DNA of 64,000 nucleotides from assembly GCA_963801105.1 (NCBI GenBank), contig CAWDDH010000003.1, forward strand, positions 3,658,001 through 3,722,000, read 5' to 3'. Position 1 is the stretch's first letter. Each line of letters opens with the position of its first letter. A program made the translations under genes and the position numbers. This stretch comes from JAENVU01 sp963801105 (GTDB taxonomy: Bacteria; Actinomycetota; Acidimicrobiia; IMCC26256; JAENVU01). Below the pieces are notes generated by a model. It was not told the DNA's origin, ran no database searches, and saw only the letters and a list, made by a program, of their open reading frames with translations. Of this stretch, positions 1-9,295 are shown one piece after another.

Positions 1-1076
1 AGATGTCGGTGGTGCTGACCTACGGCACCGGTGTTCCGACCGTGAAGATCGGTCGGATCGCCGGGCAGTTCGCGAAGCCACGGTCGTCCGACACCGAGGT
101 CCGCGACGGCGTCGAGCTCCCGAGCTTCCGCGGCGACATGGTCAACGACATCACATTCGACGTGGACGCCCGCCGTCCTGATCCACAACGGCTCCTGCAG
201 GGATACCACCAGTCCGCGTCGACGCTGAACCTCCTGCGCGCCTTCACCAAGGGTGGCTACGCCGACCTCGCCCAGGCGCACGCATGGAACCAGGACTTCG
301 TGACGTCGAGCCCCGAGGGGCGTCGCTACGAGAGCCTGGCCGCAGAGATCGAGCGCGCGCTGCGGTTCATGGCCGCGTGCGGCATCGATCTCGACGCCGA
401 GCTCCAGCTGCACCAGGTGGACTGCTACACCTCCCACGAGGCACTCCTCCTCGAATACGAGCAGGCGCTCACCCGTCAGGACTCGCTGACCGGCGACTGG
501 TACGACTGCTCGGCGCACCTGCTCTGGATCGGCGACCGCACCCGCCAGCTCGACGGCGCCCACGTCGAGTTCCTCGCGGGCGTGGGCAACCCGATCGGCG
601 TGAAGCTCGGACCCTCGATCGACCCCGACGAAGCGGTGGCGCTGTGCAAGCGGCTCAACCCCGAGGCCCGACCGGGACGGCTCATGCTGATCAGCCGCAT
701 GGGTGCCGACCTCGTCGAGGAGCGCCTCCCGCCGCTGATCGCCGCCGTTCGCGACACCGGCCAACCGGTCGTATGGGCCTGCGATCCGATGCACGGCAAC
801 ACCTTCGCCCATTCCAGCGGCCTGAAGACGCGCCGGTTCGACGACGTGATGCGCGAGCTCCGCGGATTCTTCCGCACCTGCCACTCGCTCGGCGTCTGGC
901 CCGGCGGCGTGCACGTCGAGCTGACCGGCGAGGACGTCACCGAGTGCCTCGGCGGCACCGAGGAGGTGCTCGACGCACACCTCGAGCAGCGGTACGAGAC
1001 CGCGTGTGACCCGCGCCTCAACGCCCGCCAGTCGCTCGATCTCGCCTTCCAGACGGCCGAGTTGCTGAGAACCTGA
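1..1076 (+). CDS. aroG: 3-deoxy-7-phosphoheptulonate synthase, class II (3' part)
   Basis: Class II (plant/AroAII type) DAHP synthase, the first step of the shikimate pathway, which condenses PEP with erythrose 4-phosphate. About 357 residues are visible. The reading frame is already inside the enzyme at base 3, so the N-terminal hundred or so residues lie outside the window (family members are usually about 450-460 aa). Family motifs seen are KIGRIAGQFAKPRS near the start, GDWYDCSAHLLWIGDRTR in the middle, and the metal/substrate motif WACDPMHGNT followed by KTRRFDDV and GGVHVELTGEDVTECLGG. The ATG at base 3 is internal, not a start. kgd follows 41 bases downstream on the same strand with its own apparent promoter. 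Confidence 0.95.
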   Translation, partial: MSVVLTYGTGVPTVKIGRIAGQFAKPRSSDTEVRDGVELPSFRGDMVNDITFDVDARRPDPQRLLQGYHQSASTLNLLRAFTKGGYADLAQAHAWNQDFVTSSPEGRRYESLAAEIERALRFMAACGIDLDAELQLHQVDCYTSHEALLLEYEQALTRQDSLTGDWYDCSAHLLWIGDRTRQLDGAHVEFLAGVGNPIGVKLGPSIDPDEAVALCKRLNPEARPGRLMLISRMGADLVEERLPPLIAAVRDTGQPVVWACDPMHGNTFAHSSGLKTRRFDDVMRELRGFFRTCHSLGVWPGGVHVELTGEDVTECLGGTEEVLDAHLEQRYETACDPRLNARQSLDLAFQTAELLRT

Positions 1077-1104
1077 GGCTCGGTCCGACGCGACCCGAGA
1101 GCGG

Positions 1105-1110
1105 TACCCT
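1105..1110 (+). promoter_or_regulatory. -10 box for leaderless kgd transcript
   Basis: TACCCT fits the actinobacterial TANNNT -10 consensus and lies 7 nt before the GTG start of kgd, so transcription would begin at or next to the start codon. No Shine-Dalgarno sequence is needed with this geometry. No clear -35 element was identified. Confidence 0.5.
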
Positions 1111-1117
1111 CGAGGTC

Positions 1118-4100
1118 GTGGCCAACACCTTCGAGGATCTCGGACCGAACTCGGGGCTGGTCGACGAGATGTACCGCCAGTACGTGGCGGATCCCTCGTC
1201 GGTCTCTCCGTCGTGGCAAGAGTTCTTCTCCGACTACGTCCCGCCCGGCACCCGCCCGACCAACGGGGACCTCGCCGGGCGTGAGGAGCCCCCCGCGTCC
1301 TCGGCCCCGACGTCGTCGGTCACGTTGCGCCAGGAGCCGCCGGCCGAGCCCCGCCGGCCGGGTGCTGCGGCCCCGATCGTGCTCGACGGTGAGACGTCCC
1401 GGCCGATCCGGGGCGCGGCGGCGCGGATCGTCGAGAACATGGAGGCCAGCCTCGGCGTCCCGACGGCCACGTCCGTCCGGGACGTGCCGGCCAAGTTGCT
1501 CGAGGTCAACCGCCAGATCCTGAACAACCACCTCGGGCGCACGGCCCGCGGCAAGGTGAGCTTCACCCACCTGATCGCCTACGCCACGCTGCGGGCGATC
1601 CGTCAGGTCCCGGCGATGAGCGCCGGGTACGGGGTGGAGGAGGGCGCCCCCGTGATCGTCCGCCACGACCACGTGAACCTCGGGCTCGCGGTCGACGTCG
1701 CCAAGTCCGACGGCTCACGCACACTCCTCGTGCCCAACGTCAAGCACGCCGACGATCTGGACTTCGCGGGGTTCTTCGCCGCGTACGAGGAGTTGATCCG
1801 CAAGGTGCGCACCGGCGCGATCACCCCCGACGACTTCGCGGGGACCACCGTGACCATCACCAATCCCGGGATGATCGGCACCGTCCACTCGGTGCCGCGC
1901 CTCATGCCCGGCCAGGGGTTCATCCTCGGCGTCGGCGCGATCGGCTACCCGGCCGAGTACGAGGGCGCCGACCCGGCGACGATCGCCCGACTCGGCGTGT
2001 CGAAGGTCATCACCCTCACGAGCACGTACGACCACCGCGTGATCCAGGGCGCGGAGAGCGGCGCGTTCCTCGGCGCGGTCCACGATCTCCTGCTCGGCGA
2101 GCACGGCTTCTACGACGCCATCTTCCAGAGCTTCGCGGTTCCCTACGAGCCGGCCCGTTGGTCCACCGACATCAGTCCGCTCGACGACGAGGCCGCCCTC
2201 AACGAGAAGGTGGTCCACGTCCACCAGCTCATCAACATGTACCGCGTGCGCGGCCACCTGCTCGCGAACCTGGACCCGCTCGGTCGACGTGAGCCCGACA
2301 CCCACGCCGAACTCGACATCAACCACTACGGGCTGAGCATCTGGGACCTCGACCGCGAGTTCCCCGTCGGCTCACTCGGCGCCGGGCGCGGCGACCGCCG
2401 CTCGATGCCGCTGCGCGACATCCTCGGGGTGCTGCGCGACGCCTACGCGCGCACGGTCGGCGTCGAGTTCATGCACATGCAGGATCCCGAGCACAAGGAA
2501 TGGATCCAGACTCGCGTCGAGGCACGCGCACCCGCGCCGGACCCCGCGGTCCAGCGGCGCATCCTCGACCGCCTCAACGCCGCCGAGGCGTTCGAGAGCT
2601 TCTTGCAGAAGAAGTACCTCGGCCAGAAGCGCTTCAGCCTCGAGGGGGCCGAGTCGCTGATCCCGATGCTCGACGCGCTCCTCTCCTCCGCGGCCGACGG
2701 CGGTCTGAGCGACGTCGTCCTCGGAACCGCGCACCGCGGCCGCCTCAACGTGCTCGTCAACATCGTCGGCAAGAGCTACAACCAGATCTTCCGCGAGTTC
2801 GAGGGGGCGCTCGACCCGTCGTCGGTGCAGGGATCCGGCGACGTCAAGTACCACGTCGGCGCGACCGGGACCCACGTCGCACCGTCGGGCGCGACCGTCG
2901 GCGTGACACTTGCGTCCAACCCGAGCCACCTCGAGGCCGTCGACCCGGTCGTGGAAGGGATGGCACGCGCCACGGGGGACCGGATCGACGACACAGAACG
3001 CTCGCACGTGCTCCCGGTTCTCGTGCACGGCGACGCGGCGTTCGCCGGGCAGGGTGTGGTCGCGGAGACGCTCAACCTGTCCGAAGTCCCCGGCTACGAG
3101 GTCGGCGGGACCGTCCACATCGTGGTGAACAACCAGCTCGGGTTCACGACCGCGCCGGAGCTCGGGCGCTCGGGCGTCTATGCGACCGACGTCGCCAAGA
3201 TGGTCCAGGCTCCGATCTTCCATGTGAACGGTGACGATCCCGAGGCCTGCGTGCGCGTGGTGCAGCTCGCGTACGAGTTCCGCCAGACGTTCCGCAAGGA
3301 CGTCGTCGTCGACATGGTCTGCTACCGGCGCTTCGGACACAACGAGGGAGACGAACCCGCTTTCACCCAGCCGAAGATGTACGAGCTGATCCGCGCGAAG
3401 CGCAGCATCCGCAAGCTCTACACCGAGACACTCGTCAACCGCGGCGACTTCGGCCTCGAGGAGGCGGAGGCCGCCCTCGACGACTTCCACGACCGGCTCG
3501 ACCGGGCGTTCGACGAGACGCACCAGTCCGGGCCGCCGACCATCCCCGTCAACATCGCCATCTCCGAGGAGGTGGAGCCACCCGTCGCGACCGGAGTCGC
3601 CGCGCTCGGATCTCGAACGGGTGATCCACGCGCTCACCACCTGGCCCGACGACTTCCGGGTCAACCCGAAGCTCGCCCGTATCCTCGGCGCCCGCGCGAC
3701 CGACTTCGCGGCCGGGCACGTCGACTGGGCGCTCGCCGAGGCCCTCGCCTTCGGCACGCTCGGGCTCGAACACACCCCGGTCCGGCTCGCCGGCCAGGAC
3801 ACCCGGCGCGGCACGTTCAGCCAGCGCCACTCGGTGCTCGTCGACCGCGAGACCGAGGCCGAGTACTTCCCGCTCCGGAACGCGAGCGAGGACCAGGCGC
3901 CCGTCATGATCTACGACACGGTCCTCAGCGAGTACGCCGCGCTCGGGTTCGAGTACGGCTACTCGGTGGCCGACCCCGACGCGTGGGTCGGATGGGAGGC
4001 CCAGTTCGGCGACTTCACCAACGGCGCGCAGATCATCGTCGACCAGTTCATCGTCGCCGCCGAGGACAAGTGGGGGCAGAGCTCACGACTCGCGCTTCTG

Positions 4101-4751
4101 CTCCCGCACGGCTTCGAAGGCCAGGGCCCCGAGCATTCGAGCGCGCGCATCGAGCGCTTCCTCGCGCTCTGCGCGGAGAACAACCTGCGGGTCTGCTACC
4201 CGACAACTGCGGCGCAGTACTTCCACGTGCTGCGCCGCCAGGCCCGGACGTCGACCCGCAAGCCGCTCGTGTGCTTCACCCCCAAGCGCTATCTGCGGTC
4301 GCCACACACGCAGAGCCCCGTGAGCGCGTTGGAGCAGGGCAGCTTCAACGAGATCCTCGACGACGACCGTCTCGCGATCGACCCCGCGTCGGTCACGCGC
4401 GTCCTGCTCTGCGCCGGGAAGATCGGTCACGAGCTCATGGACCGGCGCGACCAGCTCGGCGCGCCCGTCGCGGTGGTACGGGTGGAGCAGCTCTACCCGT
4501 GGCCCGAACCCGCGCTCGTCGCGCTCGCCGACAGGTACACCGCGTGCGAACAGGTGTGGTGGGTCCAGGAGGAGCCGGCGAACATGGGCGCGTGGAACTT
4601 CGCCCACGGCAAGCTCCACCGGATCCTCCGGGACCGGGCCCAGCTCCGCCACATCGCGCGGCCACCGTCACCGTCGCCCGCGAGCGGAAGCTCCGCCGTC
4701 CACGACCGCGAGCAGGAGCAGCTCTTCCTCGACGCCTTCGCCGAGCTCTGA
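1118..4751 (+). CDS. kgd: Multifunctional 2-oxoglutarate decarboxylase/dehydrogenase E1-E2 fusion (one frame break)
   Basis: Thiamine-diphosphate enzyme of the actinobacterial TCA cycle that decarboxylates 2-oxoglutarate and, with the DLAT/Lpd subunits, can make succinyl-CoA. Order: short E1 N-terminal segment (VDEMYRQYVADP, residues 9-20), Ala/Pro linker, E2-like acyltransferase domain without a lipoyl domain (active-site DHRVIQG near residue 308), then the E1 domain with GTAHRGRLNVLVN and the TPP-site segments HGDAAFAGQG and VVNNQLGFTT. The frame opened at GTG 1118 runs to about base 3600. The conserved sequence then continues one base out of phase (SDLERVIHALTTWPDDF onward) to the TGA at 4749-4751. 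Removing one base near 3599-3604 restores a normal protein of about 1,210 aa, so this is probably an indel error. It converges with the tetR-type gene. Confidence 0.9.
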
Positions 4752-4784
4752 GACGAGCCCCCGGGCCGCTCGGGATGTGACAGC

Positions 4785-5393
4785 TCAGCGGGCGAGGAGG
4801 AGGTCGACGAGTGCGTCGATGTCGGCCTCGGTGACGCCCCGCCCGGTGACGAACACCCGCATGAACAGCGCACCGGAGAGCATGTCGGCCACGATCGTGG
4901 CATCGGTGGGCGCGGGCAGCTCGCCGCGGTCGATGCCGGCCTGGATGATCGCGACGAACGCGCCGCGCCGCTCCTCGACCAACGCGTTGTGCGCCGCGGC
5001 CAGCTCCGGACTACGGGACTTGGCCGAGAGCATCATCGGGATGGAGCGCCCGGCGTAGGAATCGGTGAGCATCGCGAGGTAGCCGTGCGCGATCGCGAGA
5101 AGATCGGTGCGCAGGTCGCCGGTCGACTCGGTGGGGATCACCGCGTGCGCCACGCACCCGAGTGCGTCCATCACGAGGTCGAGCTTCGCGGGGTACCGGC
5201 GGTAGATCGTCGACTTGGCGACGCCGGCACGCGCCGCCACCGCCTCGACCGACAGACCGTCGTACCCCTGCTCGCAGAACGTCTCGATCGCAGCCTGGAG
5301 GATGGCCGCGTCGGCCACGGTGCTCCGCGGCCGGCCGCTCGCTCCTCCGGCGGTCGTGACCTGCGGCTCGTCGCCGATGGCAGGAGTCGTCAC
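4785..5393 (-). CDS. TetR family transcriptional regulator
   Basis: 203-aa regulator with an N-terminal TetR helix-turn-helix at about residues 25-70 (LSVEAVAARAGVAKSTIYRR) and a C-terminal ligand-binding region of the TetR_C type. The GTG start at 5393 overlaps the stop of the upstream MFS exporter through GTGA, so the two are translationally coupled. TetR proteins paired with DHA2 exporters normally repress the pump until an efflux substrate binds. The perfect inverted repeat at 7046-7065, upstream of the pump, is the likely binding site. The inducer is unknown. Confidence 0.9.
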   Translation of the reverse strand: MTTPAIGDEPQVTTAGGASGRPRSTVADAAILQAAIETFCEQGYDGLSVEAVAARAGVAKSTIYRRYPAKLDLVMDALGCVAHAVIPTESTGDLRTDLLAIAHGYLAMLTDSYAGRSIPMMLSAKSRSPELAAAHNALVEERRGAFVAIIQAGIDRGELPAPTDATIVADMLSGALFMRVFVTGRGVTEADIDALVDLLLAR

Positions 5394-6988
5394 GGGACGA
5401 TGCTCTCCGCGCGCAGTTCGACGATCTGCTCGGCCTCGCTCTCCTCGGTGGCCCGCGCCGGCAGCCACCGCAGCACGATGACCACGCCGATCGCCAGGAC
5501 GATCGCGCCGACCCGGCTCCCCCAGCGGAACGCCTCCACGAACGCGTGGTTCGCGACGTTGACCAACGACGCCGACAGCTGCTTGGCGTTCGGGACCGGC
5601 TGCTTCGCGAGCTGCTGCGACACGCCGATCGCGCCACCGAGCGAGTTCTTGGCCGCGTCCACCGCCGCCTTCGGCGCGGCCTTCCCGACGAAGAACTCGC
5701 TGATCTTGCTGCCGTAGACCGAGGAGACCACGCTGCCGATGATCGCGACGCCGAGTGCGCCGCCGACCTGGCGGGTCGTGTCGTTCACGGCCGAGCCGAC
5801 ACCGGCCTTGGCCAGCGGGAGCGAACCCATCACGGAGTCGGTCGCGGGCGCCATCACGAGCCCCATGCCGGCGGCGAGGATCACGAACCGCCACACGATG
5901 TCCAGGTACGGCGTGTCCACCTGCAGCCCGGTCATCAGCACCAGCGCGAGGGCCGCGAGCCCGAGGCCCAGGGCCACCGTGTACTTCGACCCGAACCGCT
6001 CGACCACACGCGAGCTCGTGGGTGCCACGACCATCATGGTGATCGCATACGGGAGCAGACGGATCCCCGACTCGAGCGGCGTGTAGCCCAGCGTGAACTG
6101 CAGGTACTGGGTCAGCAGGAAGATCGAACCGAACATCGCGAAGAACGTGAGCGTGATCGCAGCGTTCGCGGCACTGAACCGCGGGTTGCGGAAGAAGCCG
6201 ACGTCGAGCATCGGATGATCGGATCGGCGCTCCCACCACACGAAGACGCCCAGCAATGCGAGGCCCCCGACGAGCAACCCGACGGTCCGTTGGTCCGTCC
6301 ACCCCTGGTTGGGTGCCTCGATGAGCGCGTACACGATCGTCATGAGGGCCGCGATCGAGAGCAGGGCGCCGAAGGGATCGAGCTTGGGCGCCGACGGGTC
6401 CTTGCTCGTCGGGATGAGGACGAAGCCGGCGACGAGTCCGAAAACCACGATCGGCAGGTTCACCATGAAGATCGAACCCCAGTAGAAGCGCTCGAGCAGG
6501 AACCCGCCGGTGAGTGGCCCGAGCGCCACGCCGATGCCCGCCGTGCCCGCCCATACCCCGATCGCCCGGCCGCGCTCGTGGGGCGGGAAGACGTTGGTGA
6601 TGATCGAGAGCGTCGCCGGCATGATCAGCGCGCCCCCGATGCCCATGAAGGCCCGGGTCGCGATCAGCTGGTCGGCGCTGCCGGCGAAGGCCGAGGCGAG
6701 CGAGCCGAGCCCGAAGAGCAGGTAGCCCGCCTGGAGTGCGCCCCGGCGTCCGTACCGGTCGCCCATCGCGCCCATCGTCAGGAGCAGTCCGGCGAAGACC
6801 AGCGTGTAGCTGTCGACCATCCACTGCACCTGGCTGTTGCTCGCGTCGAGGTCTCGGATCAGCGTGGGGATGGCGACGTTGAGGATCGAGTTGTCGAGCA
6901 CGATCACCAGGAGGCTCACGCACAGGACGACGAGGATCGCCCATCGCCGCTGGTAGGCCTTCTCCTGGATCGCTTCGGCGCTGATCAC
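5390..6988 (-). CDS. MFS efflux transporter, DHA2 (EmrB/QacA) family, 14 TM
   Basis: 532-aa polytopic membrane protein of the EmrB/QacA drug:H+ antiporter type. It shows the DHA2 motif LDNSILNVAIPTL in TM1, motif A-like GDRYGRRGAL after TM2, and motif C-like GVALGPLTGGFL in TM5. An insertion near residues 430-470 (FFVGKAAPKAA onward) lies between late TMs. The GTG at 6988 is preceded by GAAGGA 8 nt upstream. It is the first gene of a two-gene unit with the TetR regulator, and the promoter region carries the candidate operator. The exported substrate cannot be told from sequence. Confidence 0.92.
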   Translation of the reverse strand: MISAEAIQEKAYQRRWAILVVLCVSLLVIVLDNSILNVAIPTLIRDLDASNSQVQWMVDSYTLVFAGLLLTMGAMGDRYGRRGALQAGYLLFGLGSLASAFAGSADQLIATRAFMGIGGALIMPATLSIITNVFPPHERGRAIGVWAGTAGIGVALGPLTGGFLLERFYWGSIFMVNLPIVVFGLVAGFVLIPTSKDPSAPKLDPFGALLSIAALMTIVYALIEAPNQGWTDQRTVGLLVGGLALLGVFVWWERRSDHPMLDVGFFRNPRFSAANAAITLTFFAMFGSIFLLTQYLQFTLGYTPLESGIRLLPYAITMMVVAPTSSRVVERFGSKYTVALGLGLAALALVLMTGLQVDTPYLDIVWRFVILAAGMGLVMAPATDSVMGSLPLAKAGVGSAVNDTTRQVGGALGVAIIGSVVSSVYGSKISEFFVGKAAPKAAVDAAKNSLGGAIGVSQQLAKQPVPNAKQLSASLVNVANHAFVEAFRWGSRVGAIVLAIGVVIVLRWLPARATEESEAEQIVELRAESIVP

Positions 6989-7045
6989 GAACTGGTCCTT
7001 CGGAGAGGAGGGGTCGGGGGTCCGGCGAGTGTGGCGGCCCGGGTT

Positions 7046-7065
7046 ACGAAACGCAACCGTTTCGT
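7046..7065. promoter_or_regulatory. Candidate TetR operator (perfect inverted repeat)
   Basis: ACGAAACG - CAAC - CGTTTCGT, a perfect 8-4-8 inverted repeat about 57 bp upstream of the MFS start. Size, symmetry and position match a TetR dimer site. It is immediately followed by TTCGAA, so the right half may belong to a longer operator. Confidence 0.65.
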
Positions 7066-7171
7066 TTCGAATGTGCCGCGGGGCACGGCGACCGCGCGGG
7101 CTTGTCGCGCGGTCGCTTTCCGGCCGCGGCCAGGTGTCTGAAATTCCCGGTCTATGGGCATCTCCACACTT

Positions 7172-7200
7172 TGCCCGGGCCGGGGTTCGCCCCTAGAGTC
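7172..7200 (+). promoter_or_regulatory. Promoter of the cadherin-like repeat protein gene
   Basis: TTGCCC (7172-7177), a 17-nt spacer and TAGAGT (7195-7200) form a near-ideal housekeeping promoter for the gene at 7234. The implied leader is about 27 nt and carries the ribosome binding site GGAGGA at 7223-7228. Confidence 0.6.
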
Positions 7201-7233
7201 CGCCGCTTCACACCGGGCGGTCGGAGGACAGTC

Positions 7234-9243
7234 GTGTTCACGAACAAGCGTCTCAGGGTTCTCGGCGCGCTGGTGCTCGTCGCGAGTGCGGCCGGCGTCA
7301 TGGTCGCCGTCGCCAGCAGCGGCGCCGCACCGAACGAGGTTCGGCTCCACCTGGGCAGTGACGCCCGGTTCTTCCAGTACGGGAGCACCACTCAGACCCT
7401 GACGACCGCGTCGAACTCCTGCAAGATCAACTCCGCCGAACCCGTGATCGACCTCGCGACACCGAGCGGGTCGATGGCACCCGGCATCGGCCCGGACGAC
7501 TCGATCGGCGTACGCAGCAACAAGGGCGGCAACGGCACACCGTGCTCCCAGATCGACCCGAGCGAGAGCCTCTCGTTCAAGCCGGGGACGAGCATCGCGG
7601 GACGGTCCTTCAGCGGTTTGCGCATGGACCTCGAGATGACCGGCAACGCCACCGTGGAGCTGACCCTCGCCAACGGGACCACGAGCGCCGTCTACCAGCT
7701 GCAGACCGGCACCTCGATCACCGCGGCGCAGGCGGCCGAGCCCGACTACGACACGACGGTTCCCTACAACGTGAGCTCGAGCCCGGGCGACGCCATCGAC
7801 GCGTGCGCCGCGCCGAACAGCTCCGGGCCGAACAGCGGTCCGAACGACAACTGTGAATGGACCGTGCAGCCCGGGTTCAACTTCACGACGGTCACCCTCA
7901 CCGCGATGACGGGAACGGTGTCGCTCGAAGGCAGCGCCGACTTCGGGAACGACCCCGCCTTCGACACGCTGTTCTACCTGTCGAACACGCCGCCGTCCGC
8001 GACGAACGACACCGTGACCACGGCCGAGGACACCGCCAAGAGCGGCAACGTCCTGACCAACGACACCGACGCGGACGGCAACCCGCTGAGCGCGACGCTG
8101 CTGACCGGCCCGAGCCACGGCACGGTCTCACTGGCCGCGTCGGGTGCGTTCACCTACACACCGGCACCCGACTACAACGGTCCCGATTCGTTCACCTACG
8201 CCGCGTCCGACGGTCTCGCGAGCTCGAACGCGACGGTCAACATCACGGTGACCCCTGTCAACGATGCGCCCGTCGCCCAGAGTGGGAACGCGTCGACGAA
8301 CGAGGACCAGAAGGTGACGATCACGATCGCCACCGATATCGACAGCACTTCCTTGACCGCAAGCTGCACCGGCGCGGCCGGCGGCACCGTGCAGGACAAC
8401 GGCGATGGCACGATCGACTTCACCCCGGCCGCGAACTTCAACGGCGCGATCACGCTGACGTGCACGGCCACCGACGACAAGGGTGCCCAAACGAGTTCCT
8501 CGGCGACGATCGTGGTGGGAGTGACGCCTGTCAACGACGCACCGGTCGCACACGACGACACCGCGGAGGTCGCTCAGAACGGGACCGTCGACATCCCCGT
8601 GCTCGCCAACGACACCGATGTCGACGGCGACACGCTGACGCCGACCAGCATCGGCAACCTCAACCCGAGCGGAGCGAGCGCCGTCGCCAACCTCGACGGC
8701 ACGGTGACGTTCACGCCGCCGGCCGGATACACCGGATCAGCCTCCTTCACCTACAAGGCGAGCGACGGACAGGCGACCTCGAACCCGGCGACCGTCGATC
8801 TGACCGTGTATCCGGTCATCTGCAGCAACGAGACCGTCACCGACACCGACGCTGGCGTGACCGGTTCGTTCACCCGACTCGACGACTCCTTCAGCTGCAA
8901 GCGCTACACGCTCGACGCTTCGTCGGCGAACGGCACGATCGTGTTCCAGCCGAACGGTGCCGCGGCCGTCGACTACCGCGGCTTCGTCTCCTTCGGCAGC
9001 ACGGCGGCGCCGATCGGTCCGTTCCCGCTGCTCCTCGAGTACGACCCGACCGGCGGCGACACGTTCCGCCCGGTGCAGTGGTGCGTGAACCCGCAGTTCG
9101 ACGCGAGCGACCGCGTCACCTCGGCCACGATCCCGGCCGGTGAGACTTGGTGCATCGCGTCCGCCGACACCCGCGGGAGCAGCAGCGGAGCGCTGGTGAC
9201 CACGTGGCAGGTGTTCGGCCACGACGACCCGAAGTTCCGGTAA
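7234..9243 (+). CDS. Secreted protein with tandem Ig/cadherin-like repeats
   Basis: 669-aa exported protein. GTG 7234 is chosen because GGAGGA sits 5 nt upstream and the protein then begins with a Lys/Arg n-region and hydrophobic core (RVLGALVLVASAAGVMVAVA), ending near GAAPNE. After a Ser/Thr/Asn-rich region of about 220 residues come three Big_9/cadherin-like repeats, recognisable by VTTAEDTAKSGNVLTNDTD, PDYNGPDSFTYAASDG, the VTPVNDAPVA linkers and the TGSASFTYKASDG block. A C-terminal Cys-containing domain follows. There is no LPXTG motif or C-terminal anchor. Such repeats usually occur in adhesins or surface-layer-associated proteins. The function is unknown. Confidence 0.88.
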   Translation: MFTNKRLRVLGALVLVASAAGVMVAVASSGAAPNEVRLHLGSDARFFQYGSTTQTLTTASNSCKINSAEPVIDLATPSGSMAPGIGPDDSIGVRSNKGGNGTPCSQIDPSESLSFKPGTSIAGRSFSGLRMDLEMTGNATVELTLANGTTSAVYQLQTGTSITAAQAAEPDYDTTVPYNVSSSPGDAIDACAAPNSSGPNSGPNDNCEWTVQPGFNFTTVTLTAMTGTVSLEGSADFGNDPAFDTLFYLSNTPPSATNDTVTTAEDTAKSGNVLTNDTDADGNPLSATLLTGPSHGTVSLAASGAFTYTPAPDYNGPDSFTYAASDGLASSNATVNITVTPVNDAPVAQSGNASTNEDQKVTITIATDIDSTSLTASCTGAAGGTVQDNGDGTIDFTPAANFNGAITLTCTATDDKGAQTSSSATIVVGVTPVNDAPVAHDDTAEVAQNGTVDIPVLANDTDVDGDTLTPTSIGNLNPSGASAVANLDGTVTFTPPAGYTGSASFTYKASDGQATSNPATVDLTVYPVICSNETVTDTDAGVTGSFTRLDDSFSCKRYTLDASSANGTIVFQPNGAAAVDYRGFVSFGSTAAPIGPFPLLLEYDPTGGDTFRPVQWCVNPQFDASDRVTSATIPAGETWCIASADTRGSSSGALVTTWQVFGHDDPKFR

Positions 9244-9250
9244 TCGGCTG

Positions 9251-9295
9251 GGGCTGATCGTTCGGGGCGGAACTCGGCGAACGAACGATCAGCTC
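9251..9295. terminator. Bidirectional hairpin between convergent genes
   Basis: GCTGATCGTTCG (9253-9264) pairs perfectly with CGAACGATCAGC (9282-9293) around a 17-nt loop, between the convergent stops at 9243 and 9289. There is no U-tract, as is usual in high-GC Actinobacteria. Confidence 0.5.

Noticed and set aside
3..1076. ATG at base 3 as the start of the DAHP synthase
   Set aside because: The conserved enzyme already extends upstream of this codon in family alignments; the window edge truncates the gene.
4785..6944. Very long minus-strand frame covering the MFS gene and joining the TetR gene
   Set aside because: The upstream two thirds is Arg/Asp/His-rich shadow of the real MFS frame; only the last 203 codons, from GTG 5393, are a conserved protein.
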